Shown here: piece by piece, positions 9,109 through 17,711 of the stretch
How the letters are laid out: every line of letters starts with the position of its first letter
How positions within the stretch are numbered: position 1 is the stretch's first letter
From: Lacimicrobium sp. SS2-24
Lineage (GTDB): Bacteria > Pseudomonadota > Gammaproteobacteria > Enterobacterales > Alteromonadaceae
Assembly (NCBI RefSeq): GCF_002201535.1
Contig: NZ_NIWW01000004.1
Span: 264,892 to 328,891, forward strand
DNA: 64,000 bases
Reading direction: 5' to 3'
The notes under the pieces: model-generated
Databases searched by the model: none
The model's input: the letters and a program-made list of their open reading frames with translations, nothing else
Told to the model about the DNA's origin: nothing
Made by a program: the position numbers and the translations under genes

Positions 9109-9126
9109 TAGTTGCAGCTACAACTA
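9109..9126. promoter_or_regulatory. Palindromic operator between hppD and marR-type gene
   Basis: An 18-bp inverted repeat, TAGTTG(C)AGCT(A)CAACTA, has only one mismatched pair. It lies in the 184-base gap between hppD and the divergent MarR gene, which is the usual size and place of a MarR-family operator. Binding here could repress both genes; this is inferred from position and symmetry. Confidence 0.65.
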
Positions 9127-9181
9127 TTGTCAATCTGGCCCAATCCGGGGATGATACAGTGGAAACAAAAGAGGACAGCAA

Positions 9182-9637
9182 ATGGCAAATAAACAGGACA
9201 ACCCCTTACTGATTCTGGAACGATTTTTTCCGTATCGTTTGTCAATCCTGTCAAACAAGGTCAGCGGCATTATTGCCGACACCTACAAAGATAAATTCGC
9301 CATTTCAATTACAGAGTGGCGCATTATGGCAGTGTTGGGAGAATGCCCGGATATCTCTGCCGATGAAATCTCAGCTAAAACGCAAATTGAGAAGTCGATT
9401 ATCAGCCGTTCGGTGAGTAAGCTGCTCAGGCGACATCTGATTGAGCGGGATATGGCTGAAGATGATCGGCGTCGCTCAATGATTCGGCTCTCACCAACAG
9501 GGAAATCCGTGTATGAAGAAATTGTTCCGCTCTCTTACCAATACGAACAAGCCCTACTAAGCTGTTTCAGTGAAGCAGAACAAGCCCAGTTCAGCCAGTT
9601 AATTGATCGTCTTTTCCAGCATGCTGATACACTTTAG
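9182..9637 (+). CDS. MarR-family transcriptional regulator
   Basis: This is a 151-aa winged-helix regulator of the MarR family, acting as a dimer. Helix-turn-helix residues lie in ISADEISAKTQIEKSIISRSVSKL, followed by the wing ERDMAEDDRRRSMIRLSPTG, whose D-x-R-R/S pattern is diagnostic. It is divergent from hppD and the gap holds an 18-bp palindrome, so it probably controls tyrosine degradation and itself. Ligands of this family are often aromatic acids, consistent with a pathway intermediate as inducer. That link is inference from context. Confidence 0.9.
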   Translation: MANKQDNPLLILERFFPYRLSILSNKVSGIIADTYKDKFAISITEWRIMAVLGECPDISADEISAKTQIEKSIISRSVSKLLRRHLIERDMAEDDRRRSMIRLSPTGKSVYEEIVPLSYQYEQALLSCFSEAEQAQFSQLIDRLFQHADTL

Positions 9638-9708
9638 TATTCAATAACTGGTTCGAAATGTTATCTTTAGGCAATGCGTGCTCTATTCAAGGGGGGTGAC
9701 CTTCGGGC

Positions 9709-10743
9709 ATGTATGAGCCCAACTCAGCAAAGGGAATGCAGCGATCTATGACAGTCCGTTTGTGTGTTTATTTCACAACACTTTTATGTCTTTTCAGTGG
9801 TGGGGTGCTTGCAGAACAGTCCGGTTACACTATAGCTGTTGTCGGCAAAACCAAAAACGATTCCTTTTATGAGCAATCTCATCAGGGGTGCCTGGCTTAC
9901 GCCAAAGGGCACAAAGAAGTTCGCTGTGTGTATGATGGATCCCTGGACTACCAGGATGTGCGTACTCAGGTTCTGGTTATCAATGAACTGCTCGAAGAGG
10001 GGTTCGACGGACTCCTGGTTTCTACCACCGATTCCAACTATCTTGTTGAGGGCTCCTTAAAGGCACTGGCAGAAAAAAACATTCCGGTTATCACCTTTGA
10101 TTCGGATCTTTTACCCGAGCACCAGGCTTACCGGCTTGCCTATGTAGGCACAAACAATCTGGATTTTGGCAAAGCTCTGGGCAACGCTGCCAAGCCCTAT
10201 AAAACCTTGCACCCGCAGCCCATTTGTATTCAGTCAGGCCACCGTACCACACCCAACCTTAATGCACGCATCGCTGGTGTACGTCTGGCACTGTCGGGGC
10301 AAAGTGAGACAAGACTGGATGGCCGTAGCGGCTGGATCGAACATGCCCGATGCCCCGTTTACAACATGGGTAAGCGTTATGATGCAGTGGATCAACTGAT
10401 CACGATTTTGGGCAATGAGCCGCCACCTATTTTTATTGCTGTTGCCGGTTTTGCACAGTTTCACCCCCGCTACATTGAGACCATGTCGGTGTTCCGGCCA
10501 CTGATTAAACGCCAGAAGGTAGTGATCATTTCCGCCGATACCGAATCTATCCAGCTCAGGGCTTTAAATCGTGGTCTGTCCACCGTCAATATCGGCCAGC
10601 GGCCCTATGAAATGGGTCGTCAGGCGACCGCGTTAATGCACCGGTACCTCACAACAGGAAAAAAACCTGAGCAGTCCCATTATTACCTTGATTACCACTA
10701 TTGCACGGAAGAAAATGCCCAGACCTGTACTACGTCTCGTTGA
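9709..10743 (+). CDS. Orphan periplasmic sugar-binding-like protein
   Basis: This is a 344-aa periplasmic binding protein of the type I (LacI/ribose-binding, Peripla_BP_4) fold. The N-terminus has a signal peptide ending near GVLAEQ. The mature part begins YTIAVVGKTKNDSFYEQSHQGC, the first beta-strand and loop of the fold, and NIPVITFDSDL is the usual hinge strand. Three start codons are possible (9709, 9736, 9748); none has an ideal ribosome site. No ABC permease or ATPase gene is nearby, so it may serve a distant transporter or act as a sensor subunit for a kinase or chemoreceptor. Confidence 0.78.
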   Translation: MYEPNSAKGMQRSMTVRLCVYFTTLLCLFSGGVLAEQSGYTIAVVGKTKNDSFYEQSHQGCLAYAKGHKEVRCVYDGSLDYQDVRTQVLVINELLEEGFDGLLVSTTDSNYLVEGSLKALAEKNIPVITFDSDLLPEHQAYRLAYVGTNNLDFGKALGNAAKPYKTLHPQPICIQSGHRTTPNLNARIAGVRLALSGQSETRLDGRSGWIEHARCPVYNMGKRYDAVDQLITILGNEPPPIFIAVAGFAQFHPRYIETMSVFRPLIKRQKVVIISADTESIQLRALNRGLSTVNIGQRPYEMGRQATALMHRYLTTGKKPEQSHYYLDYHYCTEENAQTCTTSR

Positions 10744-10757
10744 CCTGGGCCTCCTGC

Positions 10758-11024
10758 CTAACGGCCAGATGCGCCTCCCGGCTTATACTGTGATGGACAA
10801 TATCCCCTTGTTACGCCTGTGGGCCTGAGCTTGCCATGTTTGGTCTTGCGCCCACTGACCCGGGCGCGCCAGTTTTTAAACGCTTTTGCTTTGAGTGTCT
10901 GTCGCATTAATCGAATCACTGCCGCTTCATTGAGGCCATACAGTGTTTCTATGGCCTCAAACGGAGTGCGATCCTCCCAGGCCATTTCAATAATACGGGA
11001 GAGATTCTCGTCTTCTCGATGCAT
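10758..11024 (-). CDS. DUF2805 / TIGR03643 family small protein
   Basis: This is an 88-aa basic protein. The core IIEMAWEDRTPFEAIETLYGL, then EAAVIRLMRQTL, then FKNWRARVSGRKTKHGK is typical of the TIGR03643/DUF2805 family, which looks like a small helix-turn-helix protein. I placed the start at 11024 (MHREDENLSRI); the longer frame adds 16 residues. Function is unknown. It converges with the periplasmic binding protein gene, ending 14 bases past its stop. Confidence 0.75.
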   Translation of the reverse strand: MHREDENLSRIIEMAWEDRTPFEAIETLYGLNEAAVIRLMRQTLKAKAFKNWRARVSGRKTKHGKLRPTGVTRGYCPSQYKPGGASGR

Positions 11025-11167
11025 AACCAACACTCTGTAACATTCATACTCTGGTGTTACGTAAGAGCGCAAAAAAACGTTCAGTCGTCGGCTTTACTGA
11101 CGGTAAAGACACACGCTTTGCCACTCGCAACAATGAATCTTCTCCATAGCCCATAGAGCCTTCATCA

Positions 11168-11974
11168 CTAGAACGTCGTTCTGTCTACAAAAGGCTTTGA
11201 GGGCTTATCTTTTGCCAGACCGTTTTGCATGGCAATGCGCTGATTTTTACGCCCCAGAATGCGCAACTGAATCAGCCGCTCCCAGAGCAGTGCTCCGCGG
11301 GTGTCTTTCTTCCAGGTCTTTTTAAACAGGGCTTTGGCTGCCGCCACCGCATCGGGGCTTTTTTCGCACAGAGTTTCAGCCAGTTCTTGTGCCGCCTGCA
11401 GAGGTTTGGGGCTGAGTTTACTGATAAGACCGTACTCAGCGCCTTCAGTGCCGCTGAATATGCGCCCGGTCATGGTGAGCTCTTGTGCGATATCCACACG
11501 GGTCAGGCGAGAGAGTGTCACCGTTCCGCTCATATCCGGAATCAGGCCCCATTTGCTTTCCATAATGGAGAGCCTGGCGTCGGCCGCGGCAATACGGTAG
11601 TCACAGCCAAGGATAATCTGCATACCGGCACCGAAACAGTTACCTTCCACCGCCGCAATCACCGGCATAGGTAAATCGCGCCAGACATGGGCAACGCGCT
11701 GAAAGCGGTTATCTTTGCTCCAGGGCCATTTAAGGAAAAACTTGACCGCCATTGAAGGTTTCCTGGCAACGGCAGCAAAATCAAGGCCCGCACAAAATGA
11801 GGGCCCGGCACCTGTCAGAATCACGCAGCGGATGGTACGATCTTTCTTGATGGTGTTGGCGGCATCGAGCAGCCCATTAAACATGGCCTCATTCAGACCA
11901 TTGTGTTTGTCGGGGCGATTGAGGGTAACGGTGGCAATGGCACCCTGTTTTTGCAGCTCTACCGTACTGTTCAT
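11168..11974 (-). CDS. Enoyl-CoA hydratase/isomerase (crotonase) family protein
   Basis: This is a 268-aa cytosolic crotonase-fold enzyme acting on acyl-CoA thioesters. Oxyanion-hole segments are FCAGLDF and EGNCFGAGMQI. The catalytic region reads SKWGLIPDMSGTVTLSRL; the aspartate in IPDMSG resembles dienoyl-CoA isomerases more than classical hydratases, which have IPGxGG there. An unusual insert-like stretch (KFFLKWPWSKDNRFQR) lies after the first oxyanion loop. Monocistronic on its strand. It may take part in unsaturated fatty-acid oxidation; hydratase versus isomerase is not settled. Confidence 0.82.
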   Translation of the reverse strand: MNSTVELQKQGAIATVTLNRPDKHNGLNEAMFNGLLDAANTIKKDRTIRCVILTGAGPSFCAGLDFAAVARKPSMAVKFFLKWPWSKDNRFQRVAHVWRDLPMPVIAAVEGNCFGAGMQIILGCDYRIAAADARLSIMESKWGLIPDMSGTVTLSRLTRVDIAQELTMTGRIFSGTEGAEYGLISKLSPKPLQAAQELAETLCEKSPDAVAAAKALFKKTWKKDTRGALLWERLIQLRILGRKNQRIAMQNGLAKDKPSKPFVDRTTF

Positions 11975-12066
11975 GTTTTACTCACTAAAAAGAGGTCTGA
12001 CCACAGTCTAGCAAGATCACAAACGCTTTTCACAGCCCCATGCATTTTGTAATTCGTATGTCGGTC

Positions 12067-12158
12067 AATGCTCCCTGCAATCCCGGCATACCGTCCATCC
12101 CTGAACATCGCCGGGAAATGCTCCCTGCAATCCCGGCATACCGTCCATCCCTGGACAT
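12067..12158. repeat. Tandem pair of 42-bp direct repeats
   Basis: Two copies, 12067-12108 and 12117-12158, repeat with a 50-base period and one mismatch. They lie between the crotonase gene start and the katG terminator and do not encode protein. Each ends in TCCATCCCTG(A/G)A; the reverse complement of the second version also occurs at 4276-4287, which suggests a dispersed REP-like family. Confidence 0.85.
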
Positions 12159-12162
12159 AACA

Positions 12163-12192
12163 AAGCGACAGCCTGACTCAGCGCTGTCGCTT
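12163..12192 (-). terminator. Probable katG terminator hairpin
   Basis: A perfect 10-bp stem (12163-12172 with 12183-12192) with a 10-base loop lies 17 bases past the katG stop codon. The T tract on the minus strand is short (TTTGTT), so termination may be partial. Confidence 0.65.
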
Positions 12193-12208
12193 ATTCATGT
12201 TTTTTAAC

Positions 12209-14476
12209 CTAACGGTCGAGGTTCATGACTTTGGTCCAGGCTTTGACAAAATCCTGCACAAATTTTTCTTTCGAGGTGTCATAGGCATACACTTCAGCAA
12301 TAGCACGCAGCTCAGAATTTGAACCAAAGATCAGATCAACCGGAGTAGCAGTCCATTTCGCCTCACCAGTTTTTCGATCCACGCCCTGATAGACGCCCTC
12401 GGTGTCCGTTTTCTTCCACACCGTAGCCATGTCCAGCAGGTTGACAAAAAAGTCATTGCTGAGCGTGCCGGGCCGATCGGTAAAGACACCATGCTCCATG
12501 CCTTTGTAGTTAGCATCCAGGGCTCGCATCCCCCCCAACAATACCGTCATTTCGGGAACCGAAAGATTCAGCTGATCGGCTTTGTCTACCAGGGTCACAG
12601 TCGGCGACTCATAGCTCCTGTCGGCATCATAATAGTTGCGGAAACCATCTGCCGTTAACTCCAGAAAACTGAAAGAGTTGATATCGGTCTGTGCCTGTGT
12701 GGCATCACCCCGACCGGGCTTAAAGGGCATGGATACGCTAAATCCTGCCTCTTTGGCAGCCTTTTCAATGGCCGCAGCGCCACCCAATACAATCATATCT
12801 GCAAGCGACACCTTGCGCGGCTTGAGAAACCCGTTGTTGGCACTTTTCTGAATGTTTTGCAGCACCTGAACCACTTTTTCGACTTCTGCAGGGTTATTCA
12901 CCGCCCAGTCTTTTTGTGGCGACAACGCAACACGGGCGCCATTCGCCCCACCGCGCATATCAGAATCCCGGTAACTGGCTGCAGACGCCCAGGCAACACG
13001 CACCAACTCAGACACGCTCAGGTCAGTATCCAGAATCCGTTGCTTGAGCTTGACCACATCAGCCTGATTAATGGTGGACGCACTCTGCTCAGAAATCGGA
13101 TCCTGCCAGATATGAATCTCATCAGGCACTTCACTGCCAAGGAAGTTACGTGGTGGCCCCATATCGCGGTGCGTCAGCTTATACCAGGCTCTGGCAAAGG
13201 CTTGCTGATAAACCTTAGGATCGGCCAGAAAGCGCTCAGCAATTGCCCGATATTTAGGATCGGCCTTCAGTGCCAGATCGGCAGTGGTCATTACCGGTGG
13301 GTTATATTTGCCCTGTACATGGGCATCAGGTACGACGCTGTGCAACGACTCATCCGTGGGGATCCACTGAATGGCACCGGCAGGGCTACGCGTTTGTTTC
13401 CATTCAAACCCAAGCAGGTTACTTAAATACAAAGAAGTCCAGCGTGTCGGCTGCTGGGTCCAGGCGCCTTCAAGACCACTGGTTACTGTGTCTTCAGAAT
13501 GGCCCTTGCCACACTTGTTTTTCCAGCCCAGTCCCTGCTCTTCTATGGCCGCTGCGCCGGGCTCTTTCCCCACACAATCACCGGGTTTGTGAGCACCGTG
13601 CATCTTACCAAAGGTATGGCCGCCGGCTATCAGGGCTACCGTCTCTTCATCATTCATGGCCATGCGTCCAAACGCCACACGAATGTTCTTTGCCGAGCCC
13701 ATAGGATCAGGTTTACCCTTGGGCCCTTCCGGATTCACATAAATCAGGCCCATATGGGTGGCGCCCAATGGACGCTGCAGTTTTCCGTCGCGATCTTCAC
13801 GATCACTGGCGAGCATTTCCACTTCCGGGCCCCAGTACACCATGTCCGGCTCCCAGTCATCGGCTCGTCCACCGGCAAAGCCGTAGGTATCAAAACCCAT
13901 ATTTTCCAGTGCCACATTACCGGCCAGTACCATCAAATCGGCCCAGGACAGCATCTCACCGTACTTTTGTTTAACCGGCCACAGCAAACGCCTGGCCTTA
14001 TCCAGATTGCCGTTATCGGGCCAGCTGTTTAAGGGATCGAAGCGCTGCTGACCACCATCAGCACCGCCACGGCCGTCCAGTGTCCGGTACGTTCCGGCAC
14101 TGTGCCAGGTCATGCGAATAAAGAAGGGACCATAGTTGCCAAAATCAGCTGGCCACCAGTCCTGCGAAGTGGTTAGCAGTGCATCAATGTCTTTCTTGGC
14201 CGCTTCCAGGTCGAGTTTGCCAAAGGCTTGCGCATAATCGAAATCAGCCCCATACGGATTTGAGCGGCTGTCGTGATCACGCAGGGCCGACAAATCCAGT
14301 TGTTCAGGCCACCAGAATTGGTTGGTCTTAACCTGACCGGCCTTGGCACTGCCTGAACCGGTCGCGCCTTTGGGTTTTGTCATTTCTGCCGTTTCCGCCA
14401 GTACCGGGCCTGACAATAAAGCCAGGCTGACCAGACTGGCCAGCGTGGAGCGTAACAACTTAGCTTGTTTTTTCAT
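12209..14476 (-). CDS. katG: Catalase-peroxidase with signal peptide (exported KatG)
   Basis: This 755-aa bifunctional haem enzyme destroys hydrogen peroxide. The distal site is [11 protein letters not shown], whose tryptophan would form the Met-Tyr-Trp adduct with the tyrosine of [11 protein letters not shown] and the methionine of GRMAMNDEE. The proximal histidine lies in [11 protein letters not shown]. Both the catalytic N-terminal and structural C-terminal halves are complete. The first 27 residues form a signal peptide (hydrophobic core ending GPVLAE), so this copy should be periplasmic, like E. coli O157 KatP, rather than cytosolic. Single-gene transcript with a hairpin just downstream. 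Confidence 0.96.
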   Translation of the reverse strand: MKKQAKLLRSTLASLVSLALLSGPVLAETAEMTKPKGATGSGSAKAGQVKTNQFWWPEQLDLSALRDHDSRSNPYGADFDYAQAFGKLDLEAAKKDIDALLTTSQDWWPADFGNYGPFFIRMTWHSAGTYRTLDGRGGADGGQQRFDPLNSWPDNGNLDKARRLLWPVKQKYGEMLSWADLMVLAGNVALENMGFDTYGFAGGRADDWEPDMVYWGPEVEMLASDREDRDGKLQRPLGATHMGLIYVNPEGPKGKPDPMGSAKNIRVAFGRMAMNDEETVALIAGGHTFGKMHGAHKPGDCVGKEPGAAAIEEQGLGWKNKCGKGHSEDTVTSGLEGAWTQQPTRWTSLYLSNLLGFEWKQTRSPAGAIQWIPTDESLHSVVPDAHVQGKYNPPVMTTADLALKADPKYRAIAERFLADPKVYQQAFARAWYKLTHRDMGPPRNFLGSEVPDEIHIWQDPISEQSASTINQADVVKLKQRILDTDLSVSELVRVAWASAASYRDSDMRGGANGARVALSPQKDWAVNNPAEVEKVVQVLQNIQKSANNGFLKPRKVSLADMIVLGGAAAIEKAAKEAGFSVSMPFKPGRGDATQAQTDINSFSFLELTADGFRNYYDADRSYESPTVTLVDKADQLNLSVPEMTVLLGGMRALDANYKGMEHGVFTDRPGTLSNDFFVNLLDMATVWKKTDTEGVYQGVDRKTGEAKWTATPVDLIFGSNSELRAIAEVYAYDTSKEKFVQDFVKAWTKVMNLDR

Positions 14477-14803
14477 GTTGTCTTTCCCTAATTCATCATT
14501 TTCTGTGATCTGTTAGCGCAACCGCTTTCTTACCGCAGGGTATGAGGCAAAGCCCCATGCCCGATACAAGGTCCACAGACAGACCCCAAGCAGGTGCACG
14601 GGTATTAGCAGCAAAAGCATAGACCCAAACAGGTTAATGGAGTGTTAAATAAAAGCGATTAACGTAATCGGGAAAGGATATAAGAGCGGAGGCAAAACAC
14701 TTGAAATAACAACGCTGTGGCAGCGGTATCAGAGTAAAATCAGTCACTGATCCGCCGCGCTGTATTCGCAACAGCCCGTGTAAAAGCCAGGCCCATAATT
14801 GGT
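14477..14803. other. Intergenic region upstream of katG
   Basis: This 327-base gap holds the leader of katG (minus strand) and the 3' side of the D-aminoacylase-like gene. I looked for an OxyR-type spaced ATAG/CTAT pattern and a Fur box and found neither convincingly. No open frame with a ribosome site stands out. Confidence 0.6.
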
Positions 14804-16312
14804 TTATCGTGCCGGCGTCAGTATTTTGCCTGAACCACGCCGAGTGAACTGACCGTCATGCAGGGTGACCTCACCATTGACCAGCACGTAACGAAAGCCC
14901 ATTGCCAGCTGATGCGGATCAAGATAATTGGCGAGGGCGCGAACCTCGGTGGGTTCAAACAACAGCAGATCGGCGGCCATTCCCGGCTTTAGCAGGCCCC
15001 GGTCGGTTAACCCCAGTATTGAGGCGGGTAAGCCTGTGACTTTATAAATTGCCTCTGGCAGAGAAAACAGACCCTTTTCAAGCGTCAGGATCTCAATCAG
15101 TTTGGCAAAACTGCCATACCCTCGGGGATGATAGCTACCGGGACTCCCATCAGAACTGATGGCCACGCCTTCTCCTTGTATCAGCCGATACTGTAGTGCC
15201 TCATCCATGACAAAATAGGCACCGGCAGCCCCTTGGGGACCAATCACATCGATCAGCACATCGGCAAAATGCCGATTGTGCTCTAGAGCTAACTTCTCCA
15301 GGGTTTTTCCTTTAAATTCCCCCGTACCCAATAGCGTTGCATCAGGTCCATTGCGGCTGTTGACCTTACGGGTGAGATAATCCCGCAATTCAGCACGACG
15401 ATGTTCACGTGCATGGGCGAAATCTGCGGTGGTTTTTGCCCAATCCGGGAACAGGATTGCAATACCGGTATAACTGGCCATATAAGGATACACATCTGCC
15501 GTCACCCGAATGCCTGCTTCACGAGCCTGGTAGAGTTTGCTCAGCAATTGCTGCGCCCGCTCGTTGCCCTTGCCATACACCGACTTCAAATGAGAAATAT
15601 GCACCGGAGCAAATCGTCCCTGCGCAAGCAATTCATCGATAGACGCATCGAGTGCCTCATCGTCTTCATTACGCAGATGACTGGCAATCATGCCTTGGTG
15701 ATCCCCCACCACCTTGGCTAGCCGCTCAAGTTCCTCCGCCTGCGCAAATAAACCGGGAACATACTCAAGCCCAGTACTCATCCCGAAGCAAAAGGCCAGA
15801 TGATGTTGCAACAAGGCTTCCATCGCCTGCATTTGCTCAGCCGATGGAGCGTCTTTTTCAATGCCAAGGTGCGCCCGCATTGAACCATGTCCCACAAACA
15901 TAGCCACATTTGGCCACAGGCCTCTGCCCAGAATATCGTCTCGCCAGGCGGCAAAGTCATCAATGATAGGACTGGCACCATCCTGTCCCAGCACCAGTGT
16001 GGTTACCCCCATAGCCAGAACATTTTTAAATTGTACCTCGCGCTGCAAATTGCCATGGGCATGTAGGTCGATAAAACCGGGCGTGGCTAACATGCCGGTG
16101 GCATCAATGGTATGGGTTGACTGCCACTGACGTGAAAGCTCAGAACCGATCGCCACAATGCTGCCCTGGTTAATCACAATGTCGGCGAGACGCGCGGGCT
16201 GACCGGTTCCATCTATGACGCTGGCCTGTCTAATCACCAGATCGGCTGTGGGTAAGGCCAGTGCCGTTTGCATCCAGGCCGTACAAAGCAGTAAACCAAA
16301 TACCCTTCTCAT
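14804..16312 (-). CDS. Exported D-aminoacylase-like amidohydrolase
   Basis: This is a 502-aa amidohydrolase related to N-acyl-D-amino-acid deacylases, which release free D-amino acids. A signal peptide (MRRVFGLLLCTAWMQTALA) precedes the mature enzyme. Motifs include HxH in FIDLHAHGN, the substrate or metal region GMSTGLEYVPG, SHLRNEDDEA, PVHISHLKSVYGKG and the late aspartate in AISSDGSPGSYHPRGYG. The C-terminal GLLKPGMAADLLLFEP completes the sandwich domain. I chose the ATG at 16312, preceded by GAGGA at 8 bases; a GTG at 16333 is less likely. Periplasmic processing of peptidoglycan-derived or environmental N-acyl amino acids is plausible. Confidence 0.87.
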   Translation of the reverse strand: MRRVFGLLLCTAWMQTALALPTADLVIRQASVIDGTGQPARLADIVINQGSIVAIGSELSRQWQSTHTIDATGMLATPGFIDLHAHGNLQREVQFKNVLAMGVTTLVLGQDGASPIIDDFAAWRDDILGRGLWPNVAMFVGHGSMRAHLGIEKDAPSAEQMQAMEALLQHHLAFCFGMSTGLEYVPGLFAQAEELERLAKVVGDHQGMIASHLRNEDDEALDASIDELLAQGRFAPVHISHLKSVYGKGNERAQQLLSKLYQAREAGIRVTADVYPYMASYTGIAILFPDWAKTTADFAHAREHRRAELRDYLTRKVNSRNGPDATLLGTGEFKGKTLEKLALEHNRHFADVLIDVIGPQGAAGAYFVMDEALQYRLIQGEGVAISSDGSPGSYHPRGYGSFAKLIEILTLEKGLFSLPEAIYKVTGLPASILGLTDRGLLKPGMAADLLLFEPTEVRALANYLDPHQLAMGFRYVLVNGEVTLHDGQFTRRGSGKILTPAR

Positions 16313-16479
16313 TACTGGTTCCTCTTCAGTCACATTAAGCGAAGCGCTATCTTATCTGTAAAAACAACCAGTTAGCCAGTGGTTCAGGCGTCGCACCCTG
16401 CTTTATCAGTTCGCCATATCAACAGATCCAAATCTGTAGTATCGCGTATTCATTACACCGAAAACCTGAATGACATACT

Positions 16480-17025
16480 ATGAAACCCACGCTTACGCCC
16501 CTACTGGTGACCTGTCTCTTGCTGCTGTCTGCCTGCGCCAGTCACTATCCCAATCAGGAGGTGGCAAACCAGATGTTCCCCAGGGTCAGCGGAGAAACCC
16601 TGAGCCAGGAGCCTGTGCAACTTCCCGATCATTTCAAAGGTCAGCACACGGTGGTGCTGATCGGTTATGTGCAAAATTCCCAGTTTGATATCGACCGTTG
16701 GCTAATAGGGCTGGATATGACCGGTACCCGGGCGCCCGTCTACGAATTGCCCACTATCGCCGGCCTGTTTCCGCAGTTCTTTGAAACCCAAATCAATGAC
16801 GGTATGCGCAAAGGCATTCCCAAGCCCCTATGGAAAGGCGTCATCACCATTTTCGACGACGGTGAACGTGTACAGGCCTTCACCGGCAACACCAATCCGA
16901 ACAACGCCCGTGCCATGGTATTGGACGAAAGCGGTCAGATTCTGTTTTTTCATGATCAGGGATTTTCCGTTGATGCCCTGAATCGCCTGCGCGGCGTATT
17001 GCCCGATGAGATGAAAAGTGAATGA
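16480..17025 (+). CDS. Lipoprotein, possible Atp10-like/thioredoxin-fold
   Basis: This is a 181-aa lipoprotein with lipobox LSAC at residues 16-19. The mature part reads like a thioredoxin-fold protein without active-site cysteines: VVLIGYVQNSQFDIDRWL, then an edge strand with FPQFFETQINDGMRKGIP and WKGVITIFDD. Segments such as RAPVYELPTIAG remind me of the mitochondrial F1Fo assembly factor Atp10 and its bacterial relatives, but I cannot confirm that without an alignment. Its last bases overlap the CIA30-like gene by four bases, so the two are co-translated and probably act together in the periplasm. Confidence 0.62.
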   Translation: MKPTLTPLLVTCLLLLSACASHYPNQEVANQMFPRVSGETLSQEPVQLPDHFKGQHTVVLIGYVQNSQFDIDRWLIGLDMTGTRAPVYELPTIAGLFPQFFETQINDGMRKGIPKPLWKGVITIFDDGERVQAFTGNTNPNNARAMVLDESGQILFFHDQGFSVDALNRLRGVLPDEMKSE

Positions 17026-17603
17026 CGCGCATCCTCCCAGTCTTTTGCTTGTGGGTGTTACTGACGATGACTTCAGGCACAGCAGCCATGAATAAAGACC
17101 GCACACCTGGCCAATCGCTGGTACTGAGCGAAGGATGGATGCGCGTCAATGACAGCGTGATGGGAGGGATATCCACCAGCCGGGCTTATATGGAAGATGA
17201 CGTTCTGCATTTTGAAGGTCAGTTGTCACTGGCCAATAACGGTGGTTTTGTCAGCCTGCAACGCCCTGTTCCCGAAGAGGTGTTTTCGGGCTCTACAGAC
17301 CTGTGTCTGAACTTCAAACTGGAACCAGGCCGTCAGCTGCAGGTGCGTCTGCGGGATGGCCGGGGGAGCGATGGCGTTGCTTATCGTCAGAGCATTACGG
17401 CAAGTGGTGACTGGCAAAGAGTACAGCTGGACATTGGCGATTTTATACCGGTATTTCGTGGCCGGGTTCTGACTGGCTACCCCGGAGTTGAGCAAACCAT
17501 AGCGCCCCGGAATATCCGCCAGGTGGGGCTGCTGATAAGCGATAAAAACACAACCCCCTTTCATTTACTGGTAAATGAAATGAGCGCCTGCACCATTCAC
17601 TGA
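17022..17603 (+). CDS. CIA30-family exported protein
   Basis: This is a 193-aa protein with a signal peptide (about residues 1-22) followed by a CIA30 domain, a galactose-binding-like jelly-roll first named for mitochondrial complex I assembly factor NDUFAF1. The diagnostic N-terminal VNDSVMGGIST is present, with FEGQLSLANNGGFVSLQRP and the final strands ending in LLISDKNTTPF. It overlaps the upstream lipoprotein by ATGA. In bacteria the function is not established; carbohydrate or cofactor binding is possible. The pairing with an Atp10-like partner is curious. Confidence 0.85.
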   Translation: MTRILPVFCLWVLLTMTSGTAAMNKDRTPGQSLVLSEGWMRVNDSVMGGISTSRAYMEDDVLHFEGQLSLANNGGFVSLQRPVPEEVFSGSTDLCLNFKLEPGRQLQVRLRDGRGSDGVAYRQSITASGDWQRVQLDIGDFIPVFRGRVLTGYPGVEQTIAPRNIRQVGLLISDKNTTPFHLLVNEMSACTIH

Positions 17604-17711
17604 TTTCAGCAAACAGCCTACCCTCAGGTCCAAATCAGTTTCGACAGTATTTACCTGCGGCACAACTCAAAGCATTAAATAATCAACCAAACCTGTTAAT
17701 AGGTTTAAGCT

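Noticed and set aside
12067..12158. CRISPR-like repeat pair.
   Set aside because: Only two copies, 42-base repeats with an 8-base spacer and no cas genes; better explained as a REP-type tandem repeat.
14477..14803. OxyR or Fur box controlling katG.
   Set aside because: No convincing match to the spaced ATAG/CTAT pattern or to a 19-bp Fur palindrome could be found by eye.
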